From Aggregatilineales bacterium (GTDB lineage: Bacteria > Chloroflexota > Anaerolineae > Aggregatilineales > Phototrophicaceae): 44,390 nt of DNA. The stretch spans positions 1 through 44,390 of the forward strand of contig JARKOK010000071.1 in assembly GCA_029975765.1 (NCBI GenBank). The letters run 5' to 3'. The translations under genes were made by a program, and so were the position numbers. Below the pieces are notes generated by a model. The model was not told the origin of the DNA, searched no databases, and was given only the letters and a program-made list of their open reading frames with translations. Shown in pieces: positions 23,032 through 31,720 of the stretch (position 1 is its first letter; the number at the start of each line of letters is the position of its first letter).

Positions 23032-23796
23032 CTACTTGATGCTGGTCGGCAGGAGGCCGACAGCCCGTAACAAGTCGTGGTCTTTTCGGTACGCCTGTGC
23101 CAGCGCCACCACCGTATCATTGACGATCTGGCCGGGAGCAGCGATGAGGCTGCCGCTGTCCGTGCGCAGCGGCTCATGGATGCGCCGTCCCAGCGTTTGA
23201 TGGATCGAAGGCGGGGCAATCAGAACGGGCTGTACACGTTCTTCCATCAGCCGCGCCGTGTGTGACGGAACATAGGCTGCATTCTGGTAGACGTGCAGGG
23301 TGGGCGGCGCCGGCACAAAACCGCAGTTGGTCACTTCGTCGGCATATAAACCGCCCTTTACCTCATAACCGATCACCGTGCCAATATGCTGGCTAAAGTA
23401 GATATCGGTCATGATGCCCAGATGACGGCCATCCTGAGTAATGATCGGCATTCCTTTGGTCAGGTTGCTGCGCCCCAGCACCTGTTTGATGCGGTACAGT
23501 TGTTCAGCGACGACAATCATGTTTTTTGACCAGACGATCACGCTGTCCGGGCTGACCGACTGAATACCACTCCAGGGGATAATGCGCGCGGCTCTATGCC
23601 ATCCCGGTTGGTCAGCAACAAACGCCAGCACCTGATTGGTGTTATGATCAAAAATCACGTCTGAAACGCTGGCAATGCCGCTGTACTGGCCGTAGGTGAT
23701 AATGGGTTGCCCGACGATGTCACTGCCTTTGAGCATCGGGGCATGGTTGGGCTTATTGAACCGGGTATAGCCGGCTGTTGGTGTTGGTTGAAACAT
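23032..23796 (-). CDS. Protein with two PRC-barrel domains
   Basis: 254 residues, soluble. The first PRC-barrel (about 20-95) has LKGSDIVGQPIITYGQYSGI and VSDVIFDHNTNQVLAFV; the second (about 108-180) has LTKGMPIITQDGRHLGIMTD and IGYEVKGGLYAD. A C-terminal tail of about 70 residues is unrecognised. PRC-barrels bind RNA-processing, photosynthetic or stress partners; the role here is unknown. The start ATG lacks a Shine-Dalgarno sequence, and a TATAAC box ends only 6 nt before it, so the message may be leaderless. An internal Met at residue 21 would be the alternative start. It heads the PRC-CorA-SDR operon. Confidence 0.82.
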   Translation of the reverse strand: MFQPTPTAGYTRFNKPNHAPMLKGSDIVGQPIITYGQYSGIASVSDVIFDHNTNQVLAFVADQPGWHRAARIIPWSGIQSVSPDSVIVWSKNMIVVAEQLYRIKQVLGRSNLTKGMPIITQDGRHLGIMTDIYFSQHIGTVIGYEVKGGLYADEVTNCGFVPAPPTLHVYQNAAYVPSHTARLMEERVQPVLIAPPSIHQTLGRRIHEPLRTDSGSLIAAPGQIVNDTVVALAQAYRKDHDLLRAVGLLPTSIK

Positions 23797-23802
23797 TATC
23801 CC

Positions 23803-23808
23803 GTTATA
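23803..23808 (-). promoter_or_regulatory. Possible leaderless -10 box TATAAC
   Basis: TATAAC on the minus strand followed by six bases (GGGATA) and then the ATG of the PRC-barrel gene places +1 on the start codon. No clear -35 hexamer was found. Confidence 0.35.
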
Positions 23809-23864
23809 TTAACCTGAGACTAACGATGCTGATTCCACCAGCCTGTCCTCTCTTGTAGGATAAA

Positions 23865-23907
23865 ACAAAAATCCGCCGCCGTGATGATATGGTCAGCGGA
23901 TTTTTGT
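23865..23907 (-). terminator. Terminator of the AI-2E/kinase/regulator operon
   Basis: Perfect 12-bp arms ACAAAAATCCGC (23865-23876) and GCGGATTTTTGT (23896-23907) with a 19-nt loop. On the minus strand the stem ends in a T-run. It lies 30 nt after the NarL-type regulator stop. Confidence 0.82.
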
Positions 23908-23936
23908 ATAGGCCAACAGGCGGATTATGGCTTGGG

Positions 23937-24578
23937 TCAACTGACTAAGTGATGCTGTATTGCGGTAGCAACAGCTTCCGCGCGGTTGGAAACGGCGAGT
24001 TTCGAAAAAATATTGCTGACATGATTTTTCACAGTGGAGCGGCTGATGGTCAGAAAATCGGCAATTTCCCGGTTATTCATGCCCTGCTTGATGAGCGCCA
24101 GCACTTCGCGCTCCCGTTCGGTCAGGTCATAACCCGGTGACGGTGGGCGCGCCGTCACTTTGACGAGCACCTGAGCCGCTTCAGGCGCCAGGGTTGGGCG
24201 GCCTCGATGCGCTGCCCGCAGCGCGTTCGCCAGTTCATCCACTGTCACATTCTTCAGCAGATAGCTGGTGGCGCCAGCCTGAAGGGCGGCATATACCAGC
24301 TCCTCTTCTTTGAAATTGGTCAGGGCGACGATCTGGGTGTGGGGACAGTGCTGGTGTACCGACTGAATCACGGCCACACCGTCCACACCGGGCATCACCA
24401 GATCGGTGAGCAGAACATCCGGCTGGCAGTCAAGACACAGGCGGATCCCATCCTCGCCGTTTGAAGCTTCACCAACCAGGAGCAAATCATCAAAGGCTTC
24501 CATCAGGACGGCGAGTCCCTGACGTACAACGTCATGGTCATCCACAATCATCACCCGAATCGGCTCTGTTTGAGTCAT
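23937..24578 (-). CDS. NarL/FixJ-family response regulator
   Basis: 213 residues. The receiver domain (1-120) has acidic VDDHD, phospho-acceptor D59 in DVLLTDLVMPG, and YLLKN with the conserved Lys. The LuxR-type helix-turn-helix (about 148-208) has DLTEREREVLALIKQGMNNR and RSTVKNHVSNIFSKL. It is activated by phosphorylation from its partner kinase, whose gene overlaps it by 4 nt (ATGA), so the two are translationally coupled. It probably binds target promoters as a dimer. Candidate sites are the motif upstream of its own operon and at the csbD/DUF1328 gap (inference). Confidence 0.93.
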   Translation of the reverse strand: MTQTEPIRVMIVDDHDVVRQGLAVLMEAFDDLLLVGEASNGEDGIRLCLDCQPDVLLTDLVMPGVDGVAVIQSVHQHCPHTQIVALTNFKEEELVYAALQAGATSYLLKNVTVDELANALRAAHRGRPTLAPEAAQVLVKVTARPPSPGYDLTEREREVLALIKQGMNNREIADFLTISRSTVKNHVSNIFSKLAVSNRAEAVATAIQHHLVS

Positions 24579-26500
24579 AATCCCTGTCCTTCTTCATTTA
24601 CCGGCCAAATCATTTTTACTTCTGTGCCCTGCCCCGGCTGGCTGTGGATCGTGAGTGCCCCGCCAATGGCCTGGGCACGCTCGCGCATGATCTCCAGCCC
24701 CATACTGGCCGGCGCCACCTGGGATGTGTCGAACCCACGCCCGTTGTCCGTAATGGTGAGATGGTACTGATAGTCGTGCCGCAGCAACACGACACGCGCG
24801 TGCGTAGCTTGGGCGTGTTTCAGGACATTATTCAACGCTTCCTGCGTAATGCGATAGAAAGCCTTTTTTACATTTAAATCAAATTCCGGTTGATTTTCAA
24901 TCTCCGTTTCAACCAGTATTTTCTTGCGGCTCTGCACGCCTTCGATTAGCTGTGTCAGCAGCGGGCCAATGTCCATCCTGATCATGTCATTAGGGCGCAG
25001 TTCCAGCAGCAGCGTGCGCGTTTCGGCCAGCGCGCCGCGCATCAATCGGTGGAGCGTATGGAGCCTCTCTTTGACGGTTTCGGGATGCGTCTCAAACTGG
25101 CGCGGCAGAGCTTCAGTTATGATGCTGGCCGAAAAGAGTGATTGTGTTACCGCATCATGCAGATCCCGCGCGAGGCGCTGGCGTTCTTCATAGGCCGCCA
25201 GCAGGTGCGCCTGCTCGTACAGCCGCGCGTTCTGAATGGCAATCGCCGCGGATTCGGCAAACGCTTGCAGGTGATCGGCATCTACCGGTGTAAAAAAATC
25301 ACGGGTCAAATTGTGAAGGTTGATGAAGCCAATGACTTCATCGTTCAGACAGATAGGCGCCCCGACATAGGAATGGAGGGGTGTCAGCGATAGTGACGGC
25401 GGCTTCGAGGCTAATACCTGAACATCAGGAATGATAATGGGCTGCCGGGTCTGCTGCATCTGACGTAAATAGATCGTGTCTGCCAGTTTCACGCGCCAGC
25501 TATTCGCCATCTGGTCGCGCCCCACCGTATCGTAGCCATGACTGCGCACGATGTGCACGTCTGTCTCGTCCAGCAGCATGATATTCGCCGCATCATGGGG
25601 AACGACCAGGCCGACATTTGCCAGAATCCGCTCAAAAACATCTGTCAGATGGAGCGTGCTGGTCAGCGCGGCGGCGGTATCACGCAGCGCGTCAGCCATT
25701 GCACGGGCGTGGTTGCGTTCGGTTACATCCATACCCACACCCCAGGCCGCCCATTCAAAAATCGGAAACTGGGCGGCCAGGCTTGACCAGGCGATGGTTC
25801 TGGCCTGTCCATCCCTGGTCATGAGTGTCCATTCCCAGTCACGGTAAGCACCCTGCCGGGACATCCACTCTGTGACCATCTTTTCCCGGTAGGCGCTGTC
25901 AGGATACAGGAGTTCGAGCGCGCGGGGGTTATCTACAATTTCGTCGGCGCGATAGCCGGTTACCCGTTCGCACTCGTGGTTCCAGAAAACGAAGGTATTG
26001 GATTTGTCCCAGGCATTCAGCATGACCGGCAGATTCCGGGCGATACCGCCAAACTGTTTCTCGTTGCGCTGCAAGAAGACCTGGGTCTGCTGGCGTTCAG
26101 CATTAACAGCCAGAGATGAGCGGCGGTTCCGCAGCAGCAGCGTCAGCCGTGTCTGAAGTTCAGCCAGATCGAGAGGCAGCGTGATAAAGTCGTCTATCGG
26201 ATACCACTGCTGCCACTGGCGGCTGTGGATCGATTCGCGGGTGGTAATCAGCAAAAAAGGGAGCAGTACGGGAAATTCGGCTTGCTTGCGGGCAGCGGCT
26301 GCCGCGTGCCGCCGCTGAAGTTCGATTTCATCAATCAGGCATACGTCAAATACCTGCCCGAAGGGATTCGTTTGATCGGCTGCCAGCAGCACATAACTGC
26401 TGCTCAGTCCGGCGTGAATCTGCCGGTGAAGGAGAGGATCATCCAATAACGTTAGAAGCTGGTACACACGGATTCTCCGGTTAAGCGTTATGTCATCCAC
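24575..26500 (-). CDS. Sensor histidine kinase: receiver-like, PAS, GAF, HisKA_3, HATPase
   Basis: 641 residues, no membrane helix. Residues 1-125 look like a degenerate receiver domain (VFDVCLIDEIE, DDFITLPLDLAELQTRL). A PAS domain (about 145-270) has NTFVFWNHECERVTGYRADE and WGVGMDVTER. A GAF domain (about 285-440) has YVGAPICLNDEVIGFINLHN and ESAAIAIQNARLYEQ. The HisKA_3 box is RQRLARDLHDAVTQSLF with His about 448, and the HATPase has NNVLKHAQA and GRGFD. It phosphorylates the NarL-type regulator. It senses a soluble intracellular signal, perhaps redox or a small ligand. It lies 23 nt after the AI-2E permease gene, forming a three-gene operon. Confidence 0.92.
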   Translation of the reverse strand: MDDITLNRRIRVYQLLTLLDDPLLHRQIHAGLSSSYVLLAADQTNPFGQVFDVCLIDEIELQRRHAAAAARKQAEFPVLLPFLLITTRESIHSRQWQQWYPIDDFITLPLDLAELQTRLTLLLRNRRSSLAVNAERQQTQVFLQRNEKQFGGIARNLPVMLNAWDKSNTFVFWNHECERVTGYRADEIVDNPRALELLYPDSAYREKMVTEWMSRQGAYRDWEWTLMTRDGQARTIAWSSLAAQFPIFEWAAWGVGMDVTERNHARAMADALRDTAAALTSTLHLTDVFERILANVGLVVPHDAANIMLLDETDVHIVRSHGYDTVGRDQMANSWRVKLADTIYLRQMQQTRQPIIIPDVQVLASKPPSLSLTPLHSYVGAPICLNDEVIGFINLHNLTRDFFTPVDADHLQAFAESAAIAIQNARLYEQAHLLAAYEERQRLARDLHDAVTQSLFSASIITEALPRQFETHPETVKERLHTLHRLMRGALAETRTLLLELRPNDMIRMDIGPLLTQLIEGVQSRKKILVETEIENQPEFDLNVKKAFYRITQEALNNVLKHAQATHARVVLLRHDYQYHLTITDNGRGFDTSQVAPASMGLEIMRERAQAIGGALTIHSQPGQGTEVKMIWPVNEEGQGL

Positions 26501-26523
26501 AGTATCAGGCGCGAACTGTGAAA

Positions 26524-27645
26524 TTATAACTCCTCCTGATCTGCCTCCTCGTCGCCGATCTGGTTCAGAACAATCAGACCATCCTGAATGGTGTAGGGGG
26601 TGACACTGGCTTTACGCGGTTCGATGACCCACCGGCGGAAAACAATATAGAAAATCCCCACAATCGGCACAGCGAGAATAGCGCCGATCACGCCGCCTAA
26701 CGCGAAACCGACAAAAACCGCCACGATAACTAGGATCGGATCTATCCCCACACTGCGCGACATGACGCGCGGCGTCAGGTAATGCGTTTCGATCTGCTGC
26801 ACACCGACGAATGTGCCGAGTGTGAAAAGCGCGTGTAAGGGGTTGATCAGCAGCGCCATAATTGTCGCCAGCCCGCCGCCCAGGAAACCGCCGATGACGG
26901 GCAGCATGGTCGTGACGCCAATGATGAAACCCAGCGTAGCGGCGTTGGGGACACGCAGCAGCGTTAAAATGGCACAATTGGCGATGCCGACGAAACTGGC
27001 AACCAGCACCACGCCGCGCACGTAGTTGCCCAACGAAGTTTCGATTTCATCAATGGTGGCTTTTACTTCCTCGCGATGGCGAAGGGGGAACATTTGCAGC
27101 AGAAAGTTCACCGCGCTGTCATGAGAGGTGAGCCAGTACACCCCGATCACAAAAGCCAGAATCGATTCACCCACCACGCCGCCGAGTTCGGTTGCCAGCC
27201 GGGGCGCAGACAGGGTAAATTCATCTACCATAATGCCTACAGCACGCTGGATTTCGTCTGCATCTATCGGGCTGATGTTCGCGCCCAGATTGGTGTTGGC
27301 GAAGTTCATGAACCAGTTCTGCGCCGCGATCAGCCGGCTGGCAAGCTGCCAGTCGTTCTGAATGTAACGGCTGATCTGGCTAAATACCGGCGGCAGCACG
27401 CCGATCAGTAGCGTGATAATCAGCCCCAGCAGCATTGCATAGACCAGCAGAATTGCCAGCCCCTGCGGCACACGCAGCCGCGTGAGACGGATAATCGTGG
27501 GCCTGAGGGCTGACGCGATCAAAATGGCAATCAGCACGACCACGAAGATGCGGGCACTGAGCACCAGCACATAAGCCAGCGCCAGCGTTGCCAGGATGAT
27601 CACCGTATTACGGAACACCTGCTGTGCAGTCAATTCTAACCTCAC
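26524..27645 (-). CDS. AI-2E family transporter
   Basis: 373 residues from a GTG start with GAGAGG-like sequence upstream. It has about eight membrane helices: a helix pair (TVIILATLALAYVLVLSARI, FVVVLIAILIASALRP), ILLVYAMLLGLIITLLIGVL, and the C-terminal set including ILVIVAVFVGFALGGVIGAI. The P/G-rich segment MLPVIGGFLGGG is typical of the family (once named for AI-2 export; many members are Na+/H+ or unknown exporters). It opens the operon with the kinase and regulator and may be part of what they sense or control. No AI-2 synthase gene is seen. Confidence 0.87.
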   Translation of the reverse strand: MRLELTAQQVFRNTVIILATLALAYVLVLSARIFVVVLIAILIASALRPTIIRLTRLRVPQGLAILLVYAMLLGLIITLLIGVLPPVFSQISRYIQNDWQLASRLIAAQNWFMNFANTNLGANISPIDADEIQRAVGIMVDEFTLSAPRLATELGGVVGESILAFVIGVYWLTSHDSAVNFLLQMFPLRHREEVKATIDEIETSLGNYVRGVVLVASFVGIANCAILTLLRVPNAATLGFIIGVTTMLPVIGGFLGGGLATIMALLINPLHALFTLGTFVGVQQIETHYLTPRVMSRSVGIDPILVIVAVFVGFALGGVIGAILAVPIVGIFYIVFRRWVIEPRKASVTPYTIQDGLIVLNQIGDEEADQEEL

Positions 27646-27696
27646 CTGTTCTATGACCTCTCTAGCTTATGTCAAAAGTTAAGCGGACACATCGGC

Positions 27697-27780
27697 TAGG
27701 GGGTGTGAATTTTTATTGGGAAAAAAGACTTCAGGTAGGGGGACAATGGGGCTATAGGTCTACCCACTAGGTGGCCTAGT
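27697..27780. promoter_or_regulatory. Regulatory region with ACTAGG-TGG-CCTAGT and TAGGGGG repeats
   Basis: Upstream of the AI-2E/kinase/regulator operon. ACTAGG-tgg-CCTAGT (27766-27780) is a perfect 15-bp inverted repeat containing AGGTGGCCTA (27769-27778). GGGACAAT lies at 27740-27747. TAGGGGG occurs twice, at 27697-27703 and 27736-27742, 39 bp apart. The GGGACAAT/AGGTGGCCTA pair recurs at the csbD/DUF1328 gap. Probable regulator binding region. Confidence 0.5.
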
Positions 27781-27814
27781 CGTGCACGCTGGATTACCGT
27801 CAGCCGCCTGTAAC

Positions 27815-27840
27815 GGGCGCGAAAGCTGTCTTTCGCGCCC
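27815..27840. other. Strong hairpin GGGCGCGAAAG-ctgt-CTTTCGCGCCC
   Basis: Perfect 11-bp stem with a 4-nt loop, 36 nt after the DUF1349 stop (minus strand). No T-tract. It may act as a 3' end structure of that operon. Confidence 0.5.
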
Positions 27841-27875
27841 CGTGATTACGGTGTCTTCTGCCCGTGATGAGCGGC

Positions 27876-28424
27876 TTACCCACGTACCGTGTCGGCACGA
27901 AGGGTGTAATTCTCGAATGAAACCGCAAAGCCGCTGCCGTCCGGCGAACAGGCCATCAGCCCGACTTGCAGCGTCTCCTCCAGTGTCAGATGAGCCAGGC
28001 GCAGCAGGGTATAGGTCTGTCCATCCAGCGAGTAATGCACCTCAAGGGCATCGCCATGCCGCGAAACACGCAGGCTGATGGAGGCCGGATTCTGATGCAG
28101 CGGCGTCACTGACCAGTCGGAGTAGTCGCGGGTAACAACGGCGCTGGCCTGCTGGACGCCGTGCACGTACTCGATGCCACATTTCATCCAGTGCTGTTCG
28201 TCCAGCCGTACCATCAATCCCGCCTGGTCGTACAGGTCGCGGTACTGGCCGATAACTCGGACATCGGCGGCGAAGTCGCCGGACACCCGCTGATAATAAA
28301 AATGGCCGTTGTCTCGAATGAACCCGTAATGTGTTTTCCGCCAGAAGTCGGTCTTGGGTGCGGTGGTGATGTCCAGCGCGTTGCCGCGTTCCTTCCAGAC
28401 CGGTGGTTCGTTGAACCATTCCAT
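27876..28424 (-). CDS. DUF1349 (concanavalin-like) protein
   Basis: 182 residues, soluble beta-rich protein. It has WRKTHYGFIRDNGHFYYQRV, VRVIGQYRDLYDQAGLMVRL, HWMKCGIEYV and DYSDWSVTP. These match the DUF1349 family, a lectin-like beta-sandwich of unknown function sometimes annotated as a regulator of enolase. The start ATG has AAAAGG upstream. It lies 59 nt after the fucose-isomerase-like gene with a hairpin between, so it is probably the second gene of a two-gene operon. Binding of a sugar or polysaccharide is a plausible inference. Confidence 0.85.
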   Translation of the reverse strand: MEWFNEPPVWKERGNALDITTAPKTDFWRKTHYGFIRDNGHFYYQRVSGDFAADVRVIGQYRDLYDQAGLMVRLDEQHWMKCGIEYVHGVQQASAVVTRDYSDWSVTPLHQNPASISLRVSRHGDALEVHYSLDGQTYTLLRLAHLTLEETLQVGLMACSPDGSGFAVSFENYTLRADTVRG

Positions 28425-28448
28425 GTCGTTTTGCCTTTTAAGCCAGGA

Positions 28449-28474
28449 TCAGGGCGAGACATGCCTCGCCCTGA
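28449..28474. repeat. REP-like hairpin TCAGGGCGAG-acatgc-CTCGCCCTGA
   Basis: Perfect 10-bp stem with a 6-nt loop in the gap between the isomerase-like and DUF1349 genes. No T-tract. The stem word resembles the GGGCG-type hairpins at 4806, 14631 and 35809. Confidence 0.6.
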
Positions 28475-28483
28475 CAAAGTGAT

Positions 28484-30133
28484 TTAGAGTTTCACGTCGC
28501 CACACAGATGAACCTGAATACCCATCTCAGACAGCATGGCTGCTTTGGCCGCCAGCGCCCTGTCCGCATCGGCGGCGCTCGGCGCGTAGGCAACGTTGAT
28601 ATGATTGGCCTTGTGCCGCGCCATCATCTGATCGCGGCTGACGCCGTGTGTGACCGCGTGCATGATCGGCCACTGCGGGGTTGTCATCTGCCAGCGGCGC
28701 TGGGTTTCAGCTTCCGGCAGTTTCACGGCGGTCGCGCGCCCGATGTCGCAGTGCAGCGCGCCGTCCATCACGTATACCCGACTCCAGACGATTTCGCCCG
28801 GTTTGCTAACGCCTTTGAGCGTACCGCCGCCCAACCGGAAGTACATCGGCGGCTGGCGCTCGCTGGACGCGCCAGCATAACCGCCGGTGAAATGTGAGGC
28901 AGGCGCGGCGCCAGAGATGAGAAACACCCAGACAAAATCATCCACGCCATCACCGGTGAAGTGTTCACCATAGCGCAGATCGTGCAGGGTGGTCGCCGGG
29001 TCAAAGCCCATCACCGTCCAGACACGATTGGTCACCAGCGCGTCCAGGCCGGCGCATTCGTCTACTTCGTTGAAATGGGGCAGGGCTTTACCGGCGTAGA
29101 GTTCCTGACCGTCCTGATCGAACACCGGGGGGCGTTCAACATTGTTGAGCAGCCCTTCCACCAGATCAGAAGCAGGGGCCATATCCTTGAGACCCTGCTG
29201 GTACTGGATGCCAATCGCGTCGCAGCCAAATTCGTGCGCAATCCGCACAGCGGCGATGTACATCTTACACTGCTGGTGAATCTGCTGATTGGTGAGTTCG
29301 GTCATTTCGTCCGTGCCGGTGACGAACTTCACGCCGCGCGCGTTCAGCCAGTCGCGCACCTGCTGGGCCTCGGCATCACTCACCGTCTGCATTCTGGCTA
29401 CCAGCGCCGACTGGCTGAGGCGTTCTTTGTACACACCCGCCGGGTTCAGCAGTTCATCATCAATAATGGCGTTATACATGCCCATGCAGCCTTCATCAAA
29501 CACGCCCAGGATTGCTTTCTCCTGGCGCAGTTGGGCGGCGAGGGCGCGGCCCAGTTCGGCCTCGGCGGCGGGCAGCTGGCCGGGGTTCAGATCGCGGACG
29601 TGGCTGGTGTCGTGTGTGATTTTGCCTTCCTTAATCCACTGGCGAATGCCATTCAGGAAGAAGTCGTCGGTGAAGTCCACGCTCCAGATGCTGCTGTATT
29701 TCACGCCCGCTTTGGTCAGCGACCCATTCAGATTGAGCATACCAACCAGCCCCGGCCACTGGCCGCTCCAGTTCGCCAGTGTCAGAATCGGCCCGCGATG
29801 GCTTCGCAGCCCGGCCAGCACATGATGGCTGTACTGCCAGACAGCCTCAGCGACAATCAATCGGGCATCCGGGTCAATATTGGCAAATACGTCCATCCCC
29901 ATACGCTGGCTGGAGATGAAACCGTGTTTTTCGTCAGGGTTATACGGATGGCCGCGTTTGACCGTGATGCCCTCCTGGGCAAAAACGGCGATCACCCGCT
30001 GTTCCATATCATGCTGGGCAGCCCAGCAGGTCTGGTTGGCGGCCAGACGCAGGTCACCGCTGGCAACCAGTATGGCTTCATTCGCTCCGACCTTAGAAGG
30101 CTGAGGCAGGGTGGGGATGGTATAAGTGGACAT
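28484..30133 (-). CDS. L-fucose isomerase-family protein
   Basis: 549 residues. The N-terminal region has [20 protein letters not shown] and the catalytic region has [20 protein letters not shown], resembling the metal-binding Glu and Asp segment of FucI-type isomerases. The C-terminus has FHT-type [14 protein letters not shown], and [19 protein letters not shown], which carries a late conserved His. Such enzymes convert L-fucose or L-arabinose to the ketose with Mn2+. FucI is about 590 residues, so this is somewhat shorter and the substrate is uncertain. SD AAAGGTG precedes ATG. No fuculokinase or aldolase is next to it. Confidence 0.75.
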   Translation of the reverse strand: MSTYTIPTLPQPSKVGANEAILVASGDLRLAANQTCWAAQHDMEQRVIAVFAQEGITVKRGHPYNPDEKHGFISSQRMGMDVFANIDPDARLIVAEAVWQYSHHVLAGLRSHRGPILTLANWSGQWPGLVGMLNLNGSLTKAGVKYSSIWSVDFTDDFFLNGIRQWIKEGKITHDTSHVRDLNPGQLPAAEAELGRALAAQLRQEKAILGVFDEGCMGMYNAIIDDELLNPAGVYKERLSQSALVARMQTVSDAEAQQVRDWLNARGVKFVTGTDEMTELTNQQIHQQCKMYIAAVRIAHEFGCDAIGIQYQQGLKDMAPASDLVEGLLNNVERPPVFDQDGQELYAGKALPHFNEVDECAGLDALVTNRVWTVMGFDPATTLHDLRYGEHFTGDGVDDFVWVFLISGAAPASHFTGGYAGASSERQPPMYFRLGGGTLKGVSKPGEIVWSRVYVMDGALHCDIGRATAVKLPEAETQRRWQMTTPQWPIMHAVTHGVSRDQMMARHKANHINVAYAPSAADADRALAAKAAMLSEMGIQVHLCGDVKL

Positions 30134-30225
30134 CTATTTCACCTTTAGCTTGGAGTATCGGACATATGAACGGCATGGCAAACCACGCGGCACAGCCGAT
30201 GACGCGCTATAAACACTTTTCTATA

Positions 30226-30248
30226 AGGTCTGGGACGTGGTTAGACCT
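30226..30248. promoter_or_regulatory. Inverted repeat AGGTCT-N11-AGACCT upstream of the isomerase gene
   Basis: Perfect 6+6 inverted repeat 93-115 nt before the isomerase start, in a 216-bp gap whose rest shows nothing clear. Possible operator; no cognate regulator is evident. Confidence 0.35.
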
Positions 30249-30349
30249 CTGCTTTGAATAAAGTAGAGTATATCCCCCGCCGGTGAAAACTGCTACCTTT
30301 GCAGGGTAATCGAAAAGTGCGATGGCAGCAAATCCGAACTGAACAGACT

Positions 30350-31711
30350 CTACGGTGCGCCCGGTGGCCGGGGCAGGGTGATGAGCATCGTCGTGCCGGC
30401 CTCAAGCTGGCTCTGTGCCGCTATCGTGCCGCCGTGCGCCTCGACAATGGACTTTACGATTGCCAGCCCCAGTCCCGACTCGCCGCTGTCCGATTGGCGG
30501 GATGGATCGCTGCGGTAGAAACGGTCGAACACTTTGGGCAAATCCTCCGGTCTAATACCTGAGCCAGTATCGCTCACCATGAGCTGAACTCCGCCGGCAG
30601 TGGTCTGTGCTTGCAGTGTCACAGTACCCCCGCGTGGGGTGTGTCGCAGGGCGTTGCTGACGAGATTACCTAATACCTGCACCATCCGTTCCTGGTCAAT
30701 CAGGATGTCTGACAGGTCATCTGCTGTTTTTACATATAGGGTGATGCCGGCGGTCGCGGCTGATTCCTCGAAGGAAACGGCCACCCGTTCCAGCAGTTCG
30801 CGCGGGTTGACCGGCGCGCGCAGCAGTTTAAGTTCGCCGGCGTCGGCCAGCGAGAGCGTTCGCAAATCCTCAACCAGTCGCTGAAGCAGGCGAACTTCAT
30901 CACTCATAACGCTGAAACGCTCAGGGGTAGGTTTCAGCGTTCCATCCCGCAGCGCTTCCAGATAACCGCCAATCACGGTCAGCGGTGTGCGGAGATCGTG
31001 TGCGATGTCGGCGGTCATCTGTTTACGATGCTGGATGGCGTGGTAAAGATTGGCGCTCATCTCGTTAAAGGTCTGAGCCAGAATACCCAGCTCGTCACGG
31101 GTGCGAATCTGCACCCGCTGGTCAAGATTGCCGGCGCGCATCGCCGTGATGGCGCGTGTTAGTTCCGACAGGGGACGTAAGAACTGGCGGGAAAGCAGGA
31201 TGCCAACGACGAGCGCGGTCGCGCTGGCGCCTAACGCGCCGACCAGTAAAGCACGATTGGCGCCGTCCATGTAACGCTGTTCGCGGGGGTCGAGGGCTGG
31301 CGGCATCTGTGCCAGCAGCGCCGTGCCGACCTGTTTGCCGTCAATCGTGATCGGTATGCCGGCTTCCATCATAGCCGCCGGAATCTGATCGCCAGTGTTG
31401 AGCGGCCCGCGTCCGGCCACCACGATGCCGTTCATGTCCACCAGCGCGAACCACTGCGGCGGTTGAAACCATCGCTGAGGGCTGGCGATGCCCGGTTCGG
31501 TGCGCAGCCAGCCTTCGATCCCGGCCCATGACTCCGTTGCCTGATAATAGGAGGTGACGTTCTGGACAAACAGAGCTTCAGCCTGATCGCTGCGCAGCCG
31601 GTCAAATTCGGTGACGGTTGTCCGGTAGGCGAACACCCCCACCAGCACCACGCCGATCAGACTGGTGAGCAGCAGCGTGGCGATCCACTTCAAGGTCAGC
31701 GACCGAAACAT
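30350..31711 (-). CDS. Membrane sensor histidine kinase (EnvZ/OmpR type)
   Basis: 453 residues. It has an N-terminal transmembrane helix (IATLLLTSLIGVVLVGVFAY), an extracellular sensor region of about 110 residues, and a second helix (GALGASATALVVGILLSRQF), followed by HAMP (SELTRAITAMRAGNLDQRV) and HisKA with ADIAHDLRTPLTVIGGYLEA (His about 238). The HATPase domain contains LGNLVSNALRHTPRG, VSDTGSGI and ESGLGLAIVKSIVEAHGG. It phosphorylates the OmpR-type regulator whose gene lies 9 nt upstream in the same transcript. Start ATG with AGGAG. The extracellular domain may sense envelope stress or phosphate/polymer state, given the neighbouring cluster. Confidence 0.93.
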   Translation of the reverse strand: MFRSLTLKWIATLLLTSLIGVVLVGVFAYRTTVTEFDRLRSDQAEALFVQNVTSYYQATESWAGIEGWLRTEPGIASPQRWFQPPQWFALVDMNGIVVAGRGPLNTGDQIPAAMMEAGIPITIDGKQVGTALLAQMPPALDPREQRYMDGANRALLVGALGASATALVVGILLSRQFLRPLSELTRAITAMRAGNLDQRVQIRTRDELGILAQTFNEMSANLYHAIQHRKQMTADIAHDLRTPLTVIGGYLEALRDGTLKPTPERFSVMSDEVRLLQRLVEDLRTLSLADAGELKLLRAPVNPRELLERVAVSFEESAATAGITLYVKTADDLSDILIDQERMVQVLGNLVSNALRHTPRGGTVTLQAQTTAGGVQLMVSDTGSGIRPEDLPKVFDRFYRSDPSRQSDSGESGLGLAIVKSIVEAHGGTIAAQSQLEAGTTMLITLPRPPGAP

Positions 31712-31720
31712 GCCCGACTC

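Noticed and set aside
28961-30148. 395-aa plus-strand ORF over the isomerase gene
   Set aside because: Antisense shadow with no recognised family.
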